A DNA stretch of 64,000 nt from Synechococcus lacustris (GCA_903943975.1 CAJAQB010000011.1:1-64000), one strand, 5' to 3'. Counted from the stretch's first letter, positions 34,361 through 46,209 are shown. The notes: generated from the letters alone by a model not told the origin. Made by a program: numbers and translations.

Positions 34361-35371
34361 TCATGCTGTAGCGCCTTCCCCCTGGGGGCTGTCTAGGCCA
34401 ATTTCCTTGCGCAGCATGTCGATGGTGCTGGCCCCCAGATAACTCTGGGCGCAATGCACCTGCGGTAAGCGCATCAACTGGGAGCGATTTTGGCGCAAGG
34501 TTTGTTCCACCAGGGGCAGGCTGGGGCGGTCGCAGAGCACATGGCTGGCGGCGCGGCATAGGGCCAGCAGGCGGCTGCCCACATCCGGGGAGGCGGTCAT
34601 CACCAGCAGTTCCTGGCCCCGCATCGAGTGCAGGATCACCTCCGCCGCCCGCAGGATGCCGGGGCTGATGCTCACCAAACCCACGCAGCTGCCGGCCCGC
34701 AGTTCCTTGAGCAGGTTGAGTTCGTGGCGGAAGTCGTTGAGGTCTACGGCCACAGCCCGCACCCCATGTTGTTTGGCCAGTTCCTCCACGGGTTGGAGGA
34801 AGTAGCGACTGGTTACCACCGTGCCGTTGTTGGAGGTTTCCAGCACCGCCTCCAGCTCCTCCAGGGGCACCACTTCCACGGGCACATCGAGGTTGGGGGC
34901 CAGTTCCTCGGCGATCAGCATCGAGGCGCCGATGTCCTCCCGGGGGGTGCTCACCAGCACCCGGGCGCCACAGCGCAGGCGCCAGTCGATCTCGCGGGTG
35001 AGCAGTTCGCGGGCCTGCTGCAGCGTGCAGCCGGCATTGAGTAGGCCATCGATGCTGCGGCGCACCTCCTGGTCGATGTCTGGGCGGATCCGGGTGCGGG
35101 GGCCGGCGGGTACCTTGATTTCCCGCGGTTTCTGCTGGTCACGCACGTAGATGCCGGAGCCGGCCATGGCTTCCACCACCCCGTCGTTTTCCAGCTGCCG
35201 ATAAACCTTGCTGATTGTGTTGCGGTGCAGGCCGGTTTGCATGGCCAGCTGTCGGGTACTAGGTAACCGGTGCCCTGGTGGGAAGTGACGGGCGGCGATG
35301 GCGAAGCAGATCTGGTTGTACAGCTGCGTCGACGCCGGGATGTCGCTCTCCTGTTGGATGTGAAAACGCAC
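34361..35371 (-). CDS. GntR-family transcriptional regulator
   Basis: 336 residues from a GTG at 35371, which gives the start (M)RFHIQQESDIPASTQLYNQ; a GTG 15 codons upstream (35416) is the alternative. The track's 585-residue ORF runs through the divergent hydrolase gene and is too long. The winged-helix DNA-binding domain is residues 1-75 or so (PPGHRLPSTRQLAMQTGLHRNTISKVYRQL). The large C-terminal part (REDIGASMLIAEELAPNLDV; VVTSRYFLQPVEELAKQHGV) is a conserved cyanobacterial effector region, not an aminotransferase. Divergent from the dienelactone hydrolase gene, which it may regulate. Confidence 0.87.
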   Translation of the reverse strand: MRFHIQQESDIPASTQLYNQICFAIAARHFPPGHRLPSTRQLAMQTGLHRNTISKVYRQLENDGVVEAMAGSGIYVRDQQKPREIKVPAGPRTRIRPDIDQEVRRSIDGLLNAGCTLQQARELLTREIDWRLRCGARVLVSTPREDIGASMLIAEELAPNLDVPVEVVPLEELEAVLETSNNGTVVTSRYFLQPVEELAKQHGVRAVAVDLNDFRHELNLLKELRAGSCVGLVSISPGILRAAEVILHSMRGQELLVMTASPDVGSRLLALCRAASHVLCDRPSLPLVEQTLRQNRSQLMRLPQVHCAQSYLGASTIDMLRKEIGLDSPQGEGATA

Positions 35372-35458
35372 GCTGGTGTGTGACAGCAGCTCGACTGCGC
35401 CACGGTAGATGCCCACGGCCCAGGTGACAATTGCTGGCCTGTCATACGGGCGTGTGCC

Positions 35459-36184
35459 GTGACTGTGCCTGTTGCCCCTTCCAGCGGATCTTGGCTGGAA
35501 ATCCCCGGCCCCGATTGTGTTTTGCGTTGTTGGTGGGCGGCGCCAGCGGCCCCCCGGGGCTTGATCCTGGTGTTGCCGGAGGTGTTTGGCATCAACGGCT
35601 GGCTGCGCAGCGTGGCCGAGCGCCTGCGGGGCGAGGGCTATGCCGCCTTGGTGCTGCCCCTGTTTGCCCGCACTGCCCCTGGGCTGGAGCTGGGCTATGA
35701 CGCCGCCGGCCTGGCCGAGGGCCGTGGTCACCGCGACCTGGTCACGGAGGGGCAGTTCCTGGCCGATGCCGAGGCGGTGCTGGCCTGGGTGGCCCTGCAG
35801 CCCCAGCTGGCTGGCCTGCCGCTGGGCGCTGTGGGCTTTTGCTTTGGGGGACACCTGGCCTGGCCCTTGGCAACCCTGCCGGCCCTGCAGGCCAGCTGTG
35901 CCTTCTACGGCGCTAGGCCACCCCTGGCGCTGGCGCCAAGGATCCAGGGGCGCTTCTGGGCCTTCTGCGGCGAGCAAGACCCGTTGATACCCGCCGCAGA
36001 CCAGGACGCCATCCGCGAGGCCCTGGCCGCCGCCGATCCCCCAGGCCAACGCCTTCAATTCTTTTTGGCCCCGGGGGCGGGCCATGGTTATCTCTGCGAT
36101 CAGCGGGCTGATTTCCACCCCGAGGCCGCCGCCGAGGGTTGGCGGCGGCTGTTGGAGCTGTTTAGCTCGATGCCACTTCCGTAG
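35459..36184 (+). CDS. Dienelactone hydrolase family protein
   Basis: 241 residues with a GTG start at 35459 (a second GTG lies two codons on). An alpha/beta-hydrolase fold: strand [20 protein letters not shown], the nucleophile elbow [13 protein letters not shown] with Cys as in dienelactone hydrolase, [10 protein letters not shown] carrying the Asp, and [10 protein letters not shown] carrying the His. The complete Cys-Asp-His triad suggests an active hydrolase; the physiological ester or lactone is unknown. Its 3' end overlaps infC by 23 bp. Confidence 0.92.
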   Translation: MTVPVAPSSGSWLEIPGPDCVLRCWWAAPAAPRGLILVLPEVFGINGWLRSVAERLRGEGYAALVLPLFARTAPGLELGYDAAGLAEGRGHRDLVTEGQFLADAEAVLAWVALQPQLAGLPLGAVGFCFGGHLAWPLATLPALQASCAFYGARPPLALAPRIQGRFWAFCGEQDPLIPAADQDAIREALAAADPPGQRLQFFLAPGAGHGYLCDQRADFHPEAAAEGWRRLLELFSSMPLP

Positions 36185-36815
36185 CCGTTGCGTATGGGGA
36201 GCCGGGGGTGGTGACCGGAATGGTGCGCACCGCCCTGGTGGGTTCGGGCTTGTCCTTATTGAGCGGGCTGCGGCGGGGGCCGAGGAACATGATCATGTTG
36301 CGGCCCTCCCGCTTCGGTTCCTGTTGCAATTCAGCGTTTTCTTCCAGGTCTTTGGCCATGCGGAACAACAGCTGTTCGGCTAGGGCCGTGTGCTGAATTT
36401 CGCGGCCGCGGAAGATCACCGTGCACTTCACCTTGTCGCCGGCCTTGAGGAAGCGCACAGCTTGACCAATGCGCACTTGGTAGTCGTGCTCATCGATCTT
36501 GTAGCGCATCTTCACCTCTTTTACTTCGGTTTGATGCGACTTTTTCTTGGTTTCCTTCGCCTTCTTTTCTTGCTCGAATTTGAACTTGCCATAGTCCATG
36601 ATCCGGCAGACGGGCGGATCAGCTTTTTCGCTCACCAGCACTAGATCTAGTTCCCGCTCGCGGGCTACATCAAGGGCAGCTTCTCTGGTGATTACCCCCA
36701 GCTGACTACCGTCCGCATCCACCACCCGCAGGCTGGGGTAGCTGATCCGATCGTTGATGTTGGGAAGTTCCCGAACGGGGGCGCGGCGGTCAAAACGGGG
36801 GCGGGGTGGGGCCAT
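36162..36815 (-). CDS. infC: Translation initiation factor IF-3
   Basis: 217 residues. N-domain [23 protein letters not shown], the linker [15 protein letters not shown] and the C-domain [27 protein letters not shown] and [13 protein letters not shown] are canonical. The C-terminus carries an extra 30-residue Pro/Thr-rich tail, as in other cyanobacteria. IF-3 binds the 30S subunit and checks start codons. Downstream of miaA on the same strand with a 64-bp gap. Confidence 0.97.
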   Translation of the reverse strand: MAPPRPRFDRRAPVRELPNINDRISYPSLRVVDADGSQLGVITREAALDVARERELDLVLVSEKADPPVCRIMDYGKFKFEQEKKAKETKKKSHQTEVKEVKMRYKIDEHDYQVRIGQAVRFLKAGDKVKCTVIFRGREIQHTALAEQLLFRMAKDLEENAELQQEPKREGRNMIMFLGPRRSPLNKDKPEPTRAVRTIPVTTPGSPYATATEVASS

Positions 36816-36879
36816 TCAGTCGGGCGAGGGGGGCTGTCTGCGAACAGGTGACCCTTCACCCTAAACGTCGGTCAGCCAT

Positions 36880-39882
<3,003 letters not shown>

Positions 39883-39883
<1 letters not shown>

Positions 39884-40173
39884 TGCCCTTGCGTTGGGCC
39901 TGGTTGTTGGGGCTGGCCCTGTTGGCCCCCGTTGCCCTGCCCGCCGGTGGGGCCGATCGCGATCGCCCTGGCCTACGGCGCCGTGGGTCGGGGGAACCCT
40001 TCTTTGCCCTGGGGGGCCAGCGCCTGCAGGTGTCCCCCCACCACCAGGCGCCGCAGTTGGCGGCCGCTGATGCCGCCCTGCCCCTGGAGCTGCTCACCAC
40101 CTGGTGGGATGGCCGCGGTGAGCGTTGGTTGCGGGTGCGCCAGGGCAGCCGTCGCGGCTGGTTGCCCGGTTGA
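39883..40173 (+). CDS. Small secreted SH3-like protein (hypothetical)
   Basis: 96 residues, ATG overlapping the gyrB stop (TGATG). A signal-peptide-like hydrophobic segment (LRWAWLLGLALLAPVALPAGGA) precedes an Arg-rich region and an end with TWWDGRGERWLRVRQGSRRGWLPG, which looks like one bacterial SH3-type strand set. It probably acts outside the cytoplasmic membrane. No specific function is recognised. Confidence 0.7.
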
Positions 40174-40177
40174 GTTA

Positions 40178-40546
40178 ATGGTGCGCGACATTTTGTTGGT
40201 TTCGATCGGGGCGGTGCCGGGCGCCTGGTTGCGCTTTCGCCTGGTGAACCATTTCGAGCCGATGATTCCGGCCAAGCACTGGGCCACCTTTGGCGTGAAC
40301 CTGGTGGCTTCCTTTGCCCTGGGGCTGTTGGTGGCCCTCGATCAGCGCTGTGGTGCCAGCCAGCTGCTGCTGCTGCTGGCCACTGGTTTCCTCGGCAGCC
40401 TCAGCACCTTTTCCACCTTCATCGTGGAGGTGCTCCTGCTGGTGCGGAAGCGGGCCCCTGCTGATGCCCTGCTGCTGGCCCTGGCTTCTGTGGTTACCGG
40501 TTTATTGGCGGTGGAAATGGGCCTCTGGCTTGGGGGGATGCCATGA
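40178..40546 (+). CDS. crcB: Fluoride channel subunit FluC/CrcB (first copy)
   Basis: 122 residues from the ATG at 40178; the longer track ORF starts in the upstream gene. Four membrane helices with VSIGAVPGAWLRFRL, the conserved FGVNLVASFALG and the pore motif TGFLGSLSTFSTF. FluC dimers export fluoride. It overlaps a second fluC gene by 4 bp, so the functional channel may be a heterodimer. Confidence 0.93.
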   Translation: MVRDILLVSIGAVPGAWLRFRLVNHFEPMIPAKHWATFGVNLVASFALGLLVALDQRCGASQLLLLLATGFLGSLSTFSTFIVEVLLLVRKRAPADALLLALASVVTGLLAVEMGLWLGGMP

Positions 40547-40929
40547 GCCTGCGACTCGAAGCTAGGGACCTGCTGTTGGTGGCCCTGGGGGCGGTGCCGG
40601 GGGCCTTGTTGCGTTGGCAGGCGGGCGTCCACCTGGCGCCAGTGCTGCCCTTTGGTTCCGCCGGGGCGGATCTGCTGGTGAACCTGATCGGGGCGGCTTT
40701 GCTCGGTTGGTTGGCGGCAGCTCCGACCGTGGCCCCACGCCTGTCGCTGGCCTTGGGCATCGGCTTCTGTGGTTCGCTCACCACCTTCTCCTCCTGGATG
40801 CTGGACATGGCCCTGTTGCAGCGCCACGGCCACAGCCTTGAGGCCCTGGCTGTGCTGCTGCTCAGCCTTGGCCTCGGACTGCTGGCCGCCGCTGGCGGCT
40901 ATGGCCTCAGGCTCAGGCGGCAGCGCTGA
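40543..40929 (+). CDS. crcB: Fluoride channel subunit FluC/CrcB (second copy)
   Basis: 128 residues, four membrane helices, with VALGAVPGALLRWQAG, LLVNLIGAALLGWLAA and the signature GFCGSLTTFSSWMLD. Paired fluC genes encoding the two halves of a dual-topology-derived channel are well known. Starts in an ATGA overlap with the first copy and ends overlapping the glutathione peroxidase gene by 17 bp. No fluoride riboswitch was recognised upstream of the pair. Confidence 0.93.
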   Translation: MSLRLEARDLLLVALGAVPGALLRWQAGVHLAPVLPFGSAGADLLVNLIGAALLGWLAAAPTVAPRLSLALGIGFCGSLTTFSSWMLDMALLQRHGHSLEALAVLLLSLGLGLLAAAGGYGLRLRRQR

Positions 40930-41389
40930 GGGCGGTTTCAATCGCCTGGGTGAGTTCCGAGGCATCCGGTGCCACAGCACTCTTAAAGCGACCCAGCACC
41001 GTGCCATCGCGGCCCACCAGGAATTTTTCGAAGTTCCAAGCGATCGGCCCGGCCGGTTCCGCCTGGGTCAGGGTGTCGAAGGGGGCAGCGCTGGCGCCCA
41101 CCTTGGCGAACAACTCAAAGTTCACCCCGTAGGTGCTGCTGCAGAACTGTTGGATCTCAGTGATTGAGCCCGGTTCCTGGGCGCCGAAATCATTGCAGGG
41201 GAAGGCCAATACCTTGAAGCCCTGGGCCCCGTACTGCTCCTGCAGGGCCTGAAGACCGGCGTACTGCTTGGTGAAACCACAGCGGCTGGCCACATTGACG
41301 ATCAGCAGCACTTGGCCGGCCTTATCGGTTAGGTCCTGGGGGCTGCCGTCGGCGCCGGACACGATCACACCTTGAACACTGGGGGCCAT
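40913..41389 (-). CDS. Glutathione peroxidase family protein
   Basis: 158 residues. VNVASRCGFTKQY holds the peroxidatic Cys37; FPCNDFGAQEPGS holds the second motif, where the usual catalytic Gln of NQFG is Asp; and PIAWNFEKFLVGRDG holds the Trp and Asn. The other conserved Cys in EIQQFCSSTYGVNF is present. It should reduce peroxides with thioredoxin or glutathione; the Gln-to-Asp change may be normal in this lineage, which I cannot check. Confidence 0.92.
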   Translation of the reverse strand: MAPSVQGVIVSGADGSPQDLTDKAGQVLLIVNVASRCGFTKQYAGLQALQEQYGAQGFKVLAFPCNDFGAQEPGSITEIQQFCSSTYGVNFELFAKVGASAAPFDTLTQAEPAGPIAWNFEKFLVGRDGTVLGRFKSAVAPDASELTQAIETALSAAA

Positions 41390-41438
41390 GGGGAAGTTGC
41401 AAACGGCGAGACCCTAACCACCCAAATACACTCGGCCG

Positions 41439-42818
41439 ATGGTCGAACACACCGCTGCCATTCCCGAGCTCACCCAGTACCTCGAGCGATTGCTCACGGC
41501 CGGTAATTACGACGCCGTAAAGCAGTTGCTGGAGCCGGAGCAACCTGCCGATGCGGCCGAGGCGATCGGCAGTTTGCCCACCCTGCAGCAGGCGATTGCC
41601 TTTCGACTGCTGCCTAAGGACGAGGCGATTGAGGTGTACGAATACCTCGATGCCAGCGTGCAGCAATCGCTGCTGGAACGGCTGCGCTCCGGTGAGGTGC
41701 TGGAGCTGGTGGAGGAGATGTCCCCCGATGACCGGGTGCGGCTCTTTGATGAACTGCCCGCCAAGGTGGTGCGCAACCTGCTGCAACAGCTGAGCCCGGC
41801 CGAACGCCGGGTCACGGCCCAGCTGCTGGGCTACGAGAGCGAAACCGCCGGTCGTTTGATGACGACCGAGTTCATCGACCTCAAGGAGTTCCACACCGCC
41901 GCCCAGGCCCTGACGATCGTGCGGCGGCGGGCCTTGACCACTGAAACCATCTACAGCCTCTACGTGACCGATGGGGCGCGGCGGCTCACCGGCATCCTCT
42001 CGCTGCGGGACCTGGTGGTGGCCGATCCGGAGGAGACCGTTGGCGAGGTGATGACCAGGGAGGTGGTGCGCGTGCACACCGACACCGACCAGGAGGAGGT
42101 GGCCCGGCTGATCAAGCGCTACGACTTCCTGGCCCTGCCCGTGGTGGACCGGGAAGACCGGCTGGTGGGGATCGTCACCGTTGATGACGTGATCGACGTG
42201 ATCGACCAGGAGGCCACCCGGGACCTCTACGCCGCCGGGGCCGTGCAGGCCGGTGATGAGGATGACTATTTCCAGAGCAACCTGTTTGAGGTGGCCAAGC
42301 GGCGGGTGCTTTGGCTGCTGGTGTTGCTGATCACCAACACCGGCACCTCGGCGGTGATCGCCTCCCAGCAGGGGGTGCTGCATCGGGTGGTGCAGCTGGC
42401 TGCCTTCATTCCGCTGCTGATCGGCACCGGCGGCAACGTGGGCGCCCAGAGTTCCACCGTGGTGATTCGCGGCCTAAGCACCAATCGGGTGCAGAGCTTG
42501 GGGCCTTGGCGCACGGTGGGTCGCGAGGCGATGGCCGGGCTGTTGCTGGGGCTGTTGCTGGCGGCGGTGGTGGTGCCCTGGGCTTGGCAGTTGAGCGGCA
42601 CACCCCTGGTGGCGGCGGCGGCGGGGGTGTCGATGCTTTGTATTTCCATCCTGGCGGCCACGGCAGGGGCTGCCCTGCCGCTGGTGTTTGAAAAGTTGGG
42701 TCTCGATCCGGCCTTGATGTCTGCCCCGTTTATCACCACCGTGGTGGACGTGGCGGGGGTGTTCATCTACCTGCAGACCGCTGCGTGGCTGTTGCAGCGC
42801 TATGGCGGCCTTGCCTAG
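41439..42818 (+). CDS. mgtE: Magnesium transporter MgtE
   Basis: 459 residues. The N-domain has helical MgtE_N repeats (AADAAEAIGSLPTLQQAIAF and LRSGEVLELVEEMSPDDRV), then two CBS domains (about 135-260, e.g. LALPVVDREDRLVGIVTVDD), and five C-terminal membrane helices with the conserved FIPLLIGTGGNVGAQSSTVVIRGL. MgtE is a Mg2+-gated channel in the cytoplasmic membrane. Confidence 0.96.
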   Translation: MVEHTAAIPELTQYLERLLTAGNYDAVKQLLEPEQPADAAEAIGSLPTLQQAIAFRLLPKDEAIEVYEYLDASVQQSLLERLRSGEVLELVEEMSPDDRVRLFDELPAKVVRNLLQQLSPAERRVTAQLLGYESETAGRLMTTEFIDLKEFHTAAQALTIVRRRALTTETIYSLYVTDGARRLTGILSLRDLVVADPEETVGEVMTREVVRVHTDTDQEEVARLIKRYDFLALPVVDREDRLVGIVTVDDVIDVIDQEATRDLYAAGAVQAGDEDDYFQSNLFEVAKRRVLWLLVLLITNTGTSAVIASQQGVLHRVVQLAAFIPLLIGTGGNVGAQSSTVVIRGLSTNRVQSLGPWRTVGREAMAGLLLGLLLAAVVVPWAWQLSGTPLVAAAAGVSMLCISILAATAGAALPLVFEKLGLDPALMSAPFITTVVDVAGVFIYLQTAAWLLQRYGGLA

Positions 42819-42960
42819 GTCTTTATGTCTAAGGTTTTTATGTCTAAGCCTGGACGCCTAAGCCTGGACACCTAAGCCTTTGTACCTAGGCATAAGTCTT
42901 TATACCTAAGGCGTTATGCCGAGCTCTAAGTCTTTATGCCTAGGTCTTTATGCTTATAGG
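42819..42960. repeat. Degenerate tandem repeats of about 14-15 bp after mgtE
   Basis: Repeats of the type GTCTTTATGTCTAAG and CCTGGACGCCTAAG, about nine imperfect copies sharing the CTAAG/CTAGG core, fill the spacer between mgtE and the sigma factor. Unit length drifts between 14 and about 20. No gene is visible in the 246-bp spacer. Confidence 0.8.
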
Positions 42961-42991
42961 GCAGTAATTATGGCGATCAGCGCCAAATTCG

Positions 42992-43004
42992 GCCCAAAAA
43001 GGGC
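42992..43004. promoter_or_regulatory. Small hairpin upstream of the sigma factor gene
   Basis: GCCC-AAAAA-GGGC followed by TTTCC. Stem is only 4 bp, so it is a weak terminator or leader hairpin at best. Confidence 0.2.
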
Positions 43005-43064
43005 TTTCCTGAGAGAATATTGACGCTTCTTAAGGCTAGGCTTCACATAACTTCAAGCTCAACC

Positions 43065-44039
43065 GTGGCCACCGCTACCGCCGAAATGCGCCCCCCCGTG
43101 GATGGCGATCTTGTTCGTTCCTACCTGCGCGACATCGGTCGGGTGCCCCTGCTCAGCCATGAGCAGGAAATCACCATGGGCCGTCAGGTGCAGGAGCTGG
43201 TGCGGCTAGAGGAAACCGAGCTGGAGCTGCGCGAGCGCCAGGGTTCTGAGCCTAGCCAGGAGGAACTGGCCGCCGCCGTGGGTCTCAGTTCAGCGGTGTT
43301 GCGGCGCCGGTTGATCAATGGCCGCCGCGCCAAGGAGCGGATGGTGGCCGCCAACCTGCGCCTGGTGGTGAGCGTTGCCAAGAAATACACCAAGCGCAAT
43401 ATGGAGCTGCTCGACCTGATTCAGGAGGGCACCATTGGCCTGGTGCGCGGGGTGGAGAAGTTTGACCCCACCCGGGGCTACAAGTTCTCCACCTATGCCT
43501 ACTGGTGGATTCGCCAGGGCATCACCCGCGCCATTGCCGAGAAGAGCCGCACGATCCGGTTGCCGATCCACATCACCGAAACCCTTAACAAGCTCAAGAA
43601 GGGCCAGCGCGAACTCTCCCAGGAACTGGGGCGCACCCCCACCGTCACTGAGCTGGCGCTGTTTGTGGAACTGCCTGAAGAAGAGGTGAAAGACCTGCTT
43701 TGTCGGGCCCGCCAACCGGTGAGCCTGGAGATGAAGGTGGGCGATAGCGACGACACCGAACTGCAGGAGCTGCTCCAAAACGAGGCGCCGCTGCCCGATG
43801 AATTGGTGGATGGTGAATGCCTGCGGGGCGACATGCGTTCGCTGCTGGATCAGTTGCCGGCCCTCCAGGGTCGGGTGCTGAAGATGCGCTATGGCATTGA
43901 GGTGGAGGAACCGATGAGCCTCACCGGCATTGGCCGCGAATTGGGCATGAGTCGAGACCGGGTGCGCAATCTGGAGCGGGATGGCCTGGCGGGCCTGCGC
44001 CAGCTCAGTGAAAGTGTGGCGGCCTACGTGGCGGCTTGA
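43065..44039 (+). CDS. RNA polymerase sigma factor, RpoD-like (group 2 type)
   Basis: 324 residues from the GTG at 43065 ([11 protein letters not shown]...); the track's TTG at 43020 adds 15 unlikely residues. Region 1.2 is [21 protein letters not shown], region 2 has [20 protein letters not shown] and [17 protein letters not shown], region 3 has [20 protein letters not shown] and region 4.2 the helix-turn-helix [20 protein letters not shown]. It lacks the long N-terminal region of the main sigma factor, so it is a non-essential group 2-type factor by architecture. The spacer upstream is repeat-bearing. Confidence 0.93.
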   Translation: MATATAEMRPPVDGDLVRSYLRDIGRVPLLSHEQEITMGRQVQELVRLEETELELRERQGSEPSQEELAAAVGLSSAVLRRRLINGRRAKERMVAANLRLVVSVAKKYTKRNMELLDLIQEGTIGLVRGVEKFDPTRGYKFSTYAYWWIRQGITRAIAEKSRTIRLPIHITETLNKLKKGQRELSQELGRTPTVTELALFVELPEEEVKDLLCRARQPVSLEMKVGDSDDTELQELLQNEAPLPDELVDGECLRGDMRSLLDQLPALQGRVLKMRYGIEVEEPMSLTGIGRELGMSRDRVRNLERDGLAGLRQLSESVAAYVAA

Positions 44040-44923
44040 GCGGCTTGGGGCTTAAGGCTCAGCAGGGTGGCCCCCAGTACCAGTAGGGCCCCCAGCAGCG
44101 TTAGCCCGTCGAGGCCTTCGCTGAATAGCAGCGCCCCCCAGCCGGCGGCGAAGAGCACCTGCACATAGCTGATCGCCGTGGCCCTAGCGGCGGGCATTTG
44201 GCTGAGGGCGCCGGTGAGCCAAACCTGGCCCAGTTGGGTGAAGATCCCCACCCCCACCAGCCAGGCCAGTTGGCTGGGCCCCGGCAAAACCGGATGGGCG
44301 AGCACCCAGGGCAAGCTCATCGGTAAGGCCACCAGCGGAAAATAGAAAACGATCACCAGCGGATGTTCTGAATCCGCCAGGGTGCGCACGGTCACGTAGG
44401 CCAGCGCCGTGAGCAAAGCCCCAGTGATGGCAATCACCACCGCCAGCCCCGGCAGTGGCGAACCATGGCCGGTGAGCCAGCTGGGTTGGGCCACCAGTAG
44501 CACCCCCAGCCAGCCGAGCCCCATGGCGGCCACGATTCGTTTGCCGAGGGCTTCCCCCAGGGCACCCCAGGCCAGGGCTGCCGTGAAGGTGGGATAGAGG
44601 TACTGAAACACCGTGGCCGAGGCCAGCGGTAATTCCGCCAGGGCGGCATAAACGCAATAGAGGGCCAGGGTGCCGATCACCCCGCGCAGCACCAGCATTC
44701 CCTTGCGCTCACCCCAGGGCTTCAGGCCGGCCCGTTTCAGTAGCCACCAGCTCAATACGAGGCTCACCATGGCCCGGGCCAGCACCACCTCCGCCACTGG
44801 GATCAGGCCACCAAGCTGCTTAACGCAAACGCCCATGAGGCTGAAGCTCAGGGCGCTCAGCACCATTGCTTGGGGCCCCGGCAACTTGTTGGGCAGGAGG
44901 GCGAGGGGATTGCTGAGCTTCAA
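44024..44923 (-). CDS. DMT-family (EamA) transporter
   Basis: 299 residues with about ten membrane helices in two EamA repeats (ALSFSLMGVCVKQLGGLIPV; LGWLGVLLVAQPS; ALAYVTVRTLADSEHPLVIV). Family members export amino acids or other metabolites; the substrate here is unknown. The start at 44923 is TTG; an ATG at 44866 (MVLSALSFSLMG) right at the first helix is also possible. Overlaps the sigma factor by 16 bp at the 3' end. The 18-bp repeat array begins 21 bp upstream. Confidence 0.9.
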   Translation of the reverse strand: MKLSNPLALLPNKLPGPQAMVLSALSFSLMGVCVKQLGGLIPVAEVVLARAMVSLVLSWWLLKRAGLKPWGERKGMLVLRGVIGTLALYCVYAALAELPLASATVFQYLYPTFTAALAWGALGEALGKRIVAAMGLGWLGVLLVAQPSWLTGHGSPLPGLAVVIAITGALLTALAYVTVRTLADSEHPLVIVFYFPLVALPMSLPWVLAHPVLPGPSQLAWLVGVGIFTQLGQVWLTGALSQMPAARATAISYVQVLFAAGWGALLFSEGLDGLTLLGALLVLGATLLSLKPQAAQAAT

Positions 44924-44944
44924 AACAGGGTTCTGATCAATGCC

Positions 44945-45088
44945 TTTGAAGTCAGCTCCACCTCTGAAGGCAGCTTCAGCTCTGAAGTCAGTTTCAGCTC
45001 AGATGGCAGCTTCAGCTCTGAGGACACCGCCATCTCTGAGGACAGCTTCGGCTCTGAAAGCAGCGCCATCTCTGAAAACAGCCCAGCC
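44945..45088. repeat. Eight tandem 18-bp repeats
   Basis: Eight units of exactly 18 bp such as TCTGAAGGCAGCTTCAGC and TCTGAGGACAGCTTCGGC. Because 18 is a codon multiple, the array is open on both strands: Ser/Glu/Phe-rich on plus (track ORF 44870-45175) and Ser/Glu/Leu/Lys-rich on minus (44920-45135). A real peptide cannot be ruled out but there is no start with a ribosome-binding site. Confidence 0.9.
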
Positions 45089-45244
45089 CAGCTAGCGAGG
45101 CTGCCGATGGGCTTTTCCTGCCTGGATATGCCCATGCTTGTTTTTGTTTCCTTTAATCTTGCCGCAAGCCGCTGAGCTTTTACTGCGGGCAGTGATCCCT
45201 AGGCGATTGCAGGTTGGCTAACTGGCTAGCAGTAGCGATTTTGC

Positions 45245-45292
45245 CTTTGGTCTTGGCTCTGATTCTGGTTTTGGTTTTGGTGGTGGTTTTGA
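45245..45292. repeat. TTTTGG-type short repeats
   Basis: A run of imperfect hexamers (TTTGGTCTTGGCTCTGATTC, then GGTTTTGGTTTTGGTGGTGG). Likely a slippage product; its minus-strand translation gives Lys/Pro-type peptides that are artefacts. Confidence 0.7.
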
Positions 45293-45529
45293 CCCCAGTT
45301 GTGTTTCTCCAGAGACTGTTGCTGACTCTGTGGGTAGGGGACGTAGGTAGATGCTGAAAGCGGGGGCTGAAGGTGAGATAGGTCTTTGGGCTGACGCAGG
45401 GATCGATCGCTTAAGCGTTTTACGTTTAGCTGATCGATCGAGCTGAGGCGGCAATAGCTCACCCCCCCTCTGGGGCGCCGTAGCTCAGGGCCAAGTCCAT
45501 CGCCGTGAGTCGGGAGGAGATCAAGGGCT

Positions 45530-45650
45530 GGGGAGTCATGAGCTATACGACTTCGGAGTTATGGGCTAAGCGGCTTCGGAGTTATGAGCCCAGCGGCTTC
45601 GCAGTCATGAGCTAAGCGGCTTCGCAGTCATGAGCCCAGCGGCTTCGGAG
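45530..45650. repeat. Five tandem 23-bp repeats
   Basis: Units with consensus GAGCYMAGCGGCTTCGSAGTYAT, starting fully at 45540 (GAGCTATACGACTTCGGAGTTAT) after a partial unit; the last copy is cut at 19 bp. The 23-bp period is not a codon multiple. Lies about 95 bp upstream of the NUDIX gene. Confidence 0.9.
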
Positions 45651-45744
45651 GGGGCTTTCGCTGGAATCAGCACAACTCGGCATTGCAACGGCTCAGGCCG
45701 CCCCTATTTACGCTGCTCCTGCTCCGCCAAGCTCCGCCCCGCCA

Positions 45745-46209
45745 GTGCCACCAGCCCCATCAGTGCCGCCACTACCGCCCGTGACGCAAGCAGCAAAACC
45801 CCTGGCCCAGCAGGTGATTGGGGTGGGGTTGGTGTTTAACGCTGCCGGGAAGGTGCTGATTGACCAACGCCTAGAGGAGGGTCTGCTGGGCGGCCTATGG
45901 GAGTTCCCCGGGGGCAAGCAGGAACCCGGTGAAGCGATCGTTGACACGATTCGCCGCGAATTGCGCGAGGAGTTGGCGATTGAGGTGGAGGTGGGTGAGC
46001 AACTTATTGCGCTTGAGCACACCTACGGCCCCAAGCGCCTGCGCTTTTTGGTGCACCTCTGCCGTTGGCTTAGTGGTGAACCCCAACCCTTGGCCTCCCA
46101 GCAGTTGCGCTGGGTGCTGCCTGGCCAGTTGGGCGATTACCCCTTCCCAGCCGCCAACGCCAGGATCATTGCCGCCTTGCTGGACCACCAGGGGCTAGGG
46201 GGCAACTAG
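45745..46209 (+). CDS. mutT: NUDIX hydrolase (MutT-like 8-oxo-dGTP diphosphatase)
   Basis: 154 residues from a GTG at 45745. The NUDIX box GGKQEPGEAIVDTIRRELREEL is complete (GX5EX7REUXEEXGU type), preceded by WEFPGGKQEPG, which is typical of MutT. MutT removes 8-oxo-dGTP from the nucleotide pool. The first 20 residues are Pro-rich low complexity, so a GTG at 45781 (MTQAAKPLAQQVIGVG) may be the true start. The frame is open upstream to a TGA at 45631. Converges with tsaE with a 15-bp overlap. Confidence 0.87.
   Translation: MPPAPSVPPLPPVTQAAKPLAQQVIGVGLVFNAAGKVLIDQRLEEGLLGGLWEFPGGKQEPGEAIVDTIRRELREELAIEVEVGEQLIALEHTYGPKRLRFLVHLCRWLSGEPQPLASQQLRWVLPGQLGDYPFPAANARIIAALLDHQGLGGN

Larger units (their letters stand above)
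44924..45744. other. Long repeat-rich spacer, no credible gene
   Basis: 821 bp between the DMT transporter and the NUDIX gene. It holds the 18-bp array, a TTTTGG-rich stretch, a region with two GATCGATC sites flanking the palindrome CGCTTAAGCG (45409-45418), and the 23-bp array. ORFs in the track here are Ser/Glu- or Pro/Lys-rich translations of repeats on both strands and are not convincing. Confidence 0.7.

Noticed and set aside
34361-36118. 585-residue version of the GntR regulator
   Set aside because: Its first 250 residues are antisense to the dienelactone hydrolase, which has a complete catalytic triad; only the C-terminal part is real.
44870-45175. Ser/Glu-rich 101-residue ORF and its 71-residue antisense partner
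   Set aside because: Both are translations of an 18-bp repeat with no ribosome-binding site; kept only as a finding, not as genes.
45471-45490. GCCGTAGCTCAGGG looks like the start of a tRNA
   Set aside because: No matching acceptor, anticodon or T-arm follows; the downstream sequence does not fold as a cloverleaf.
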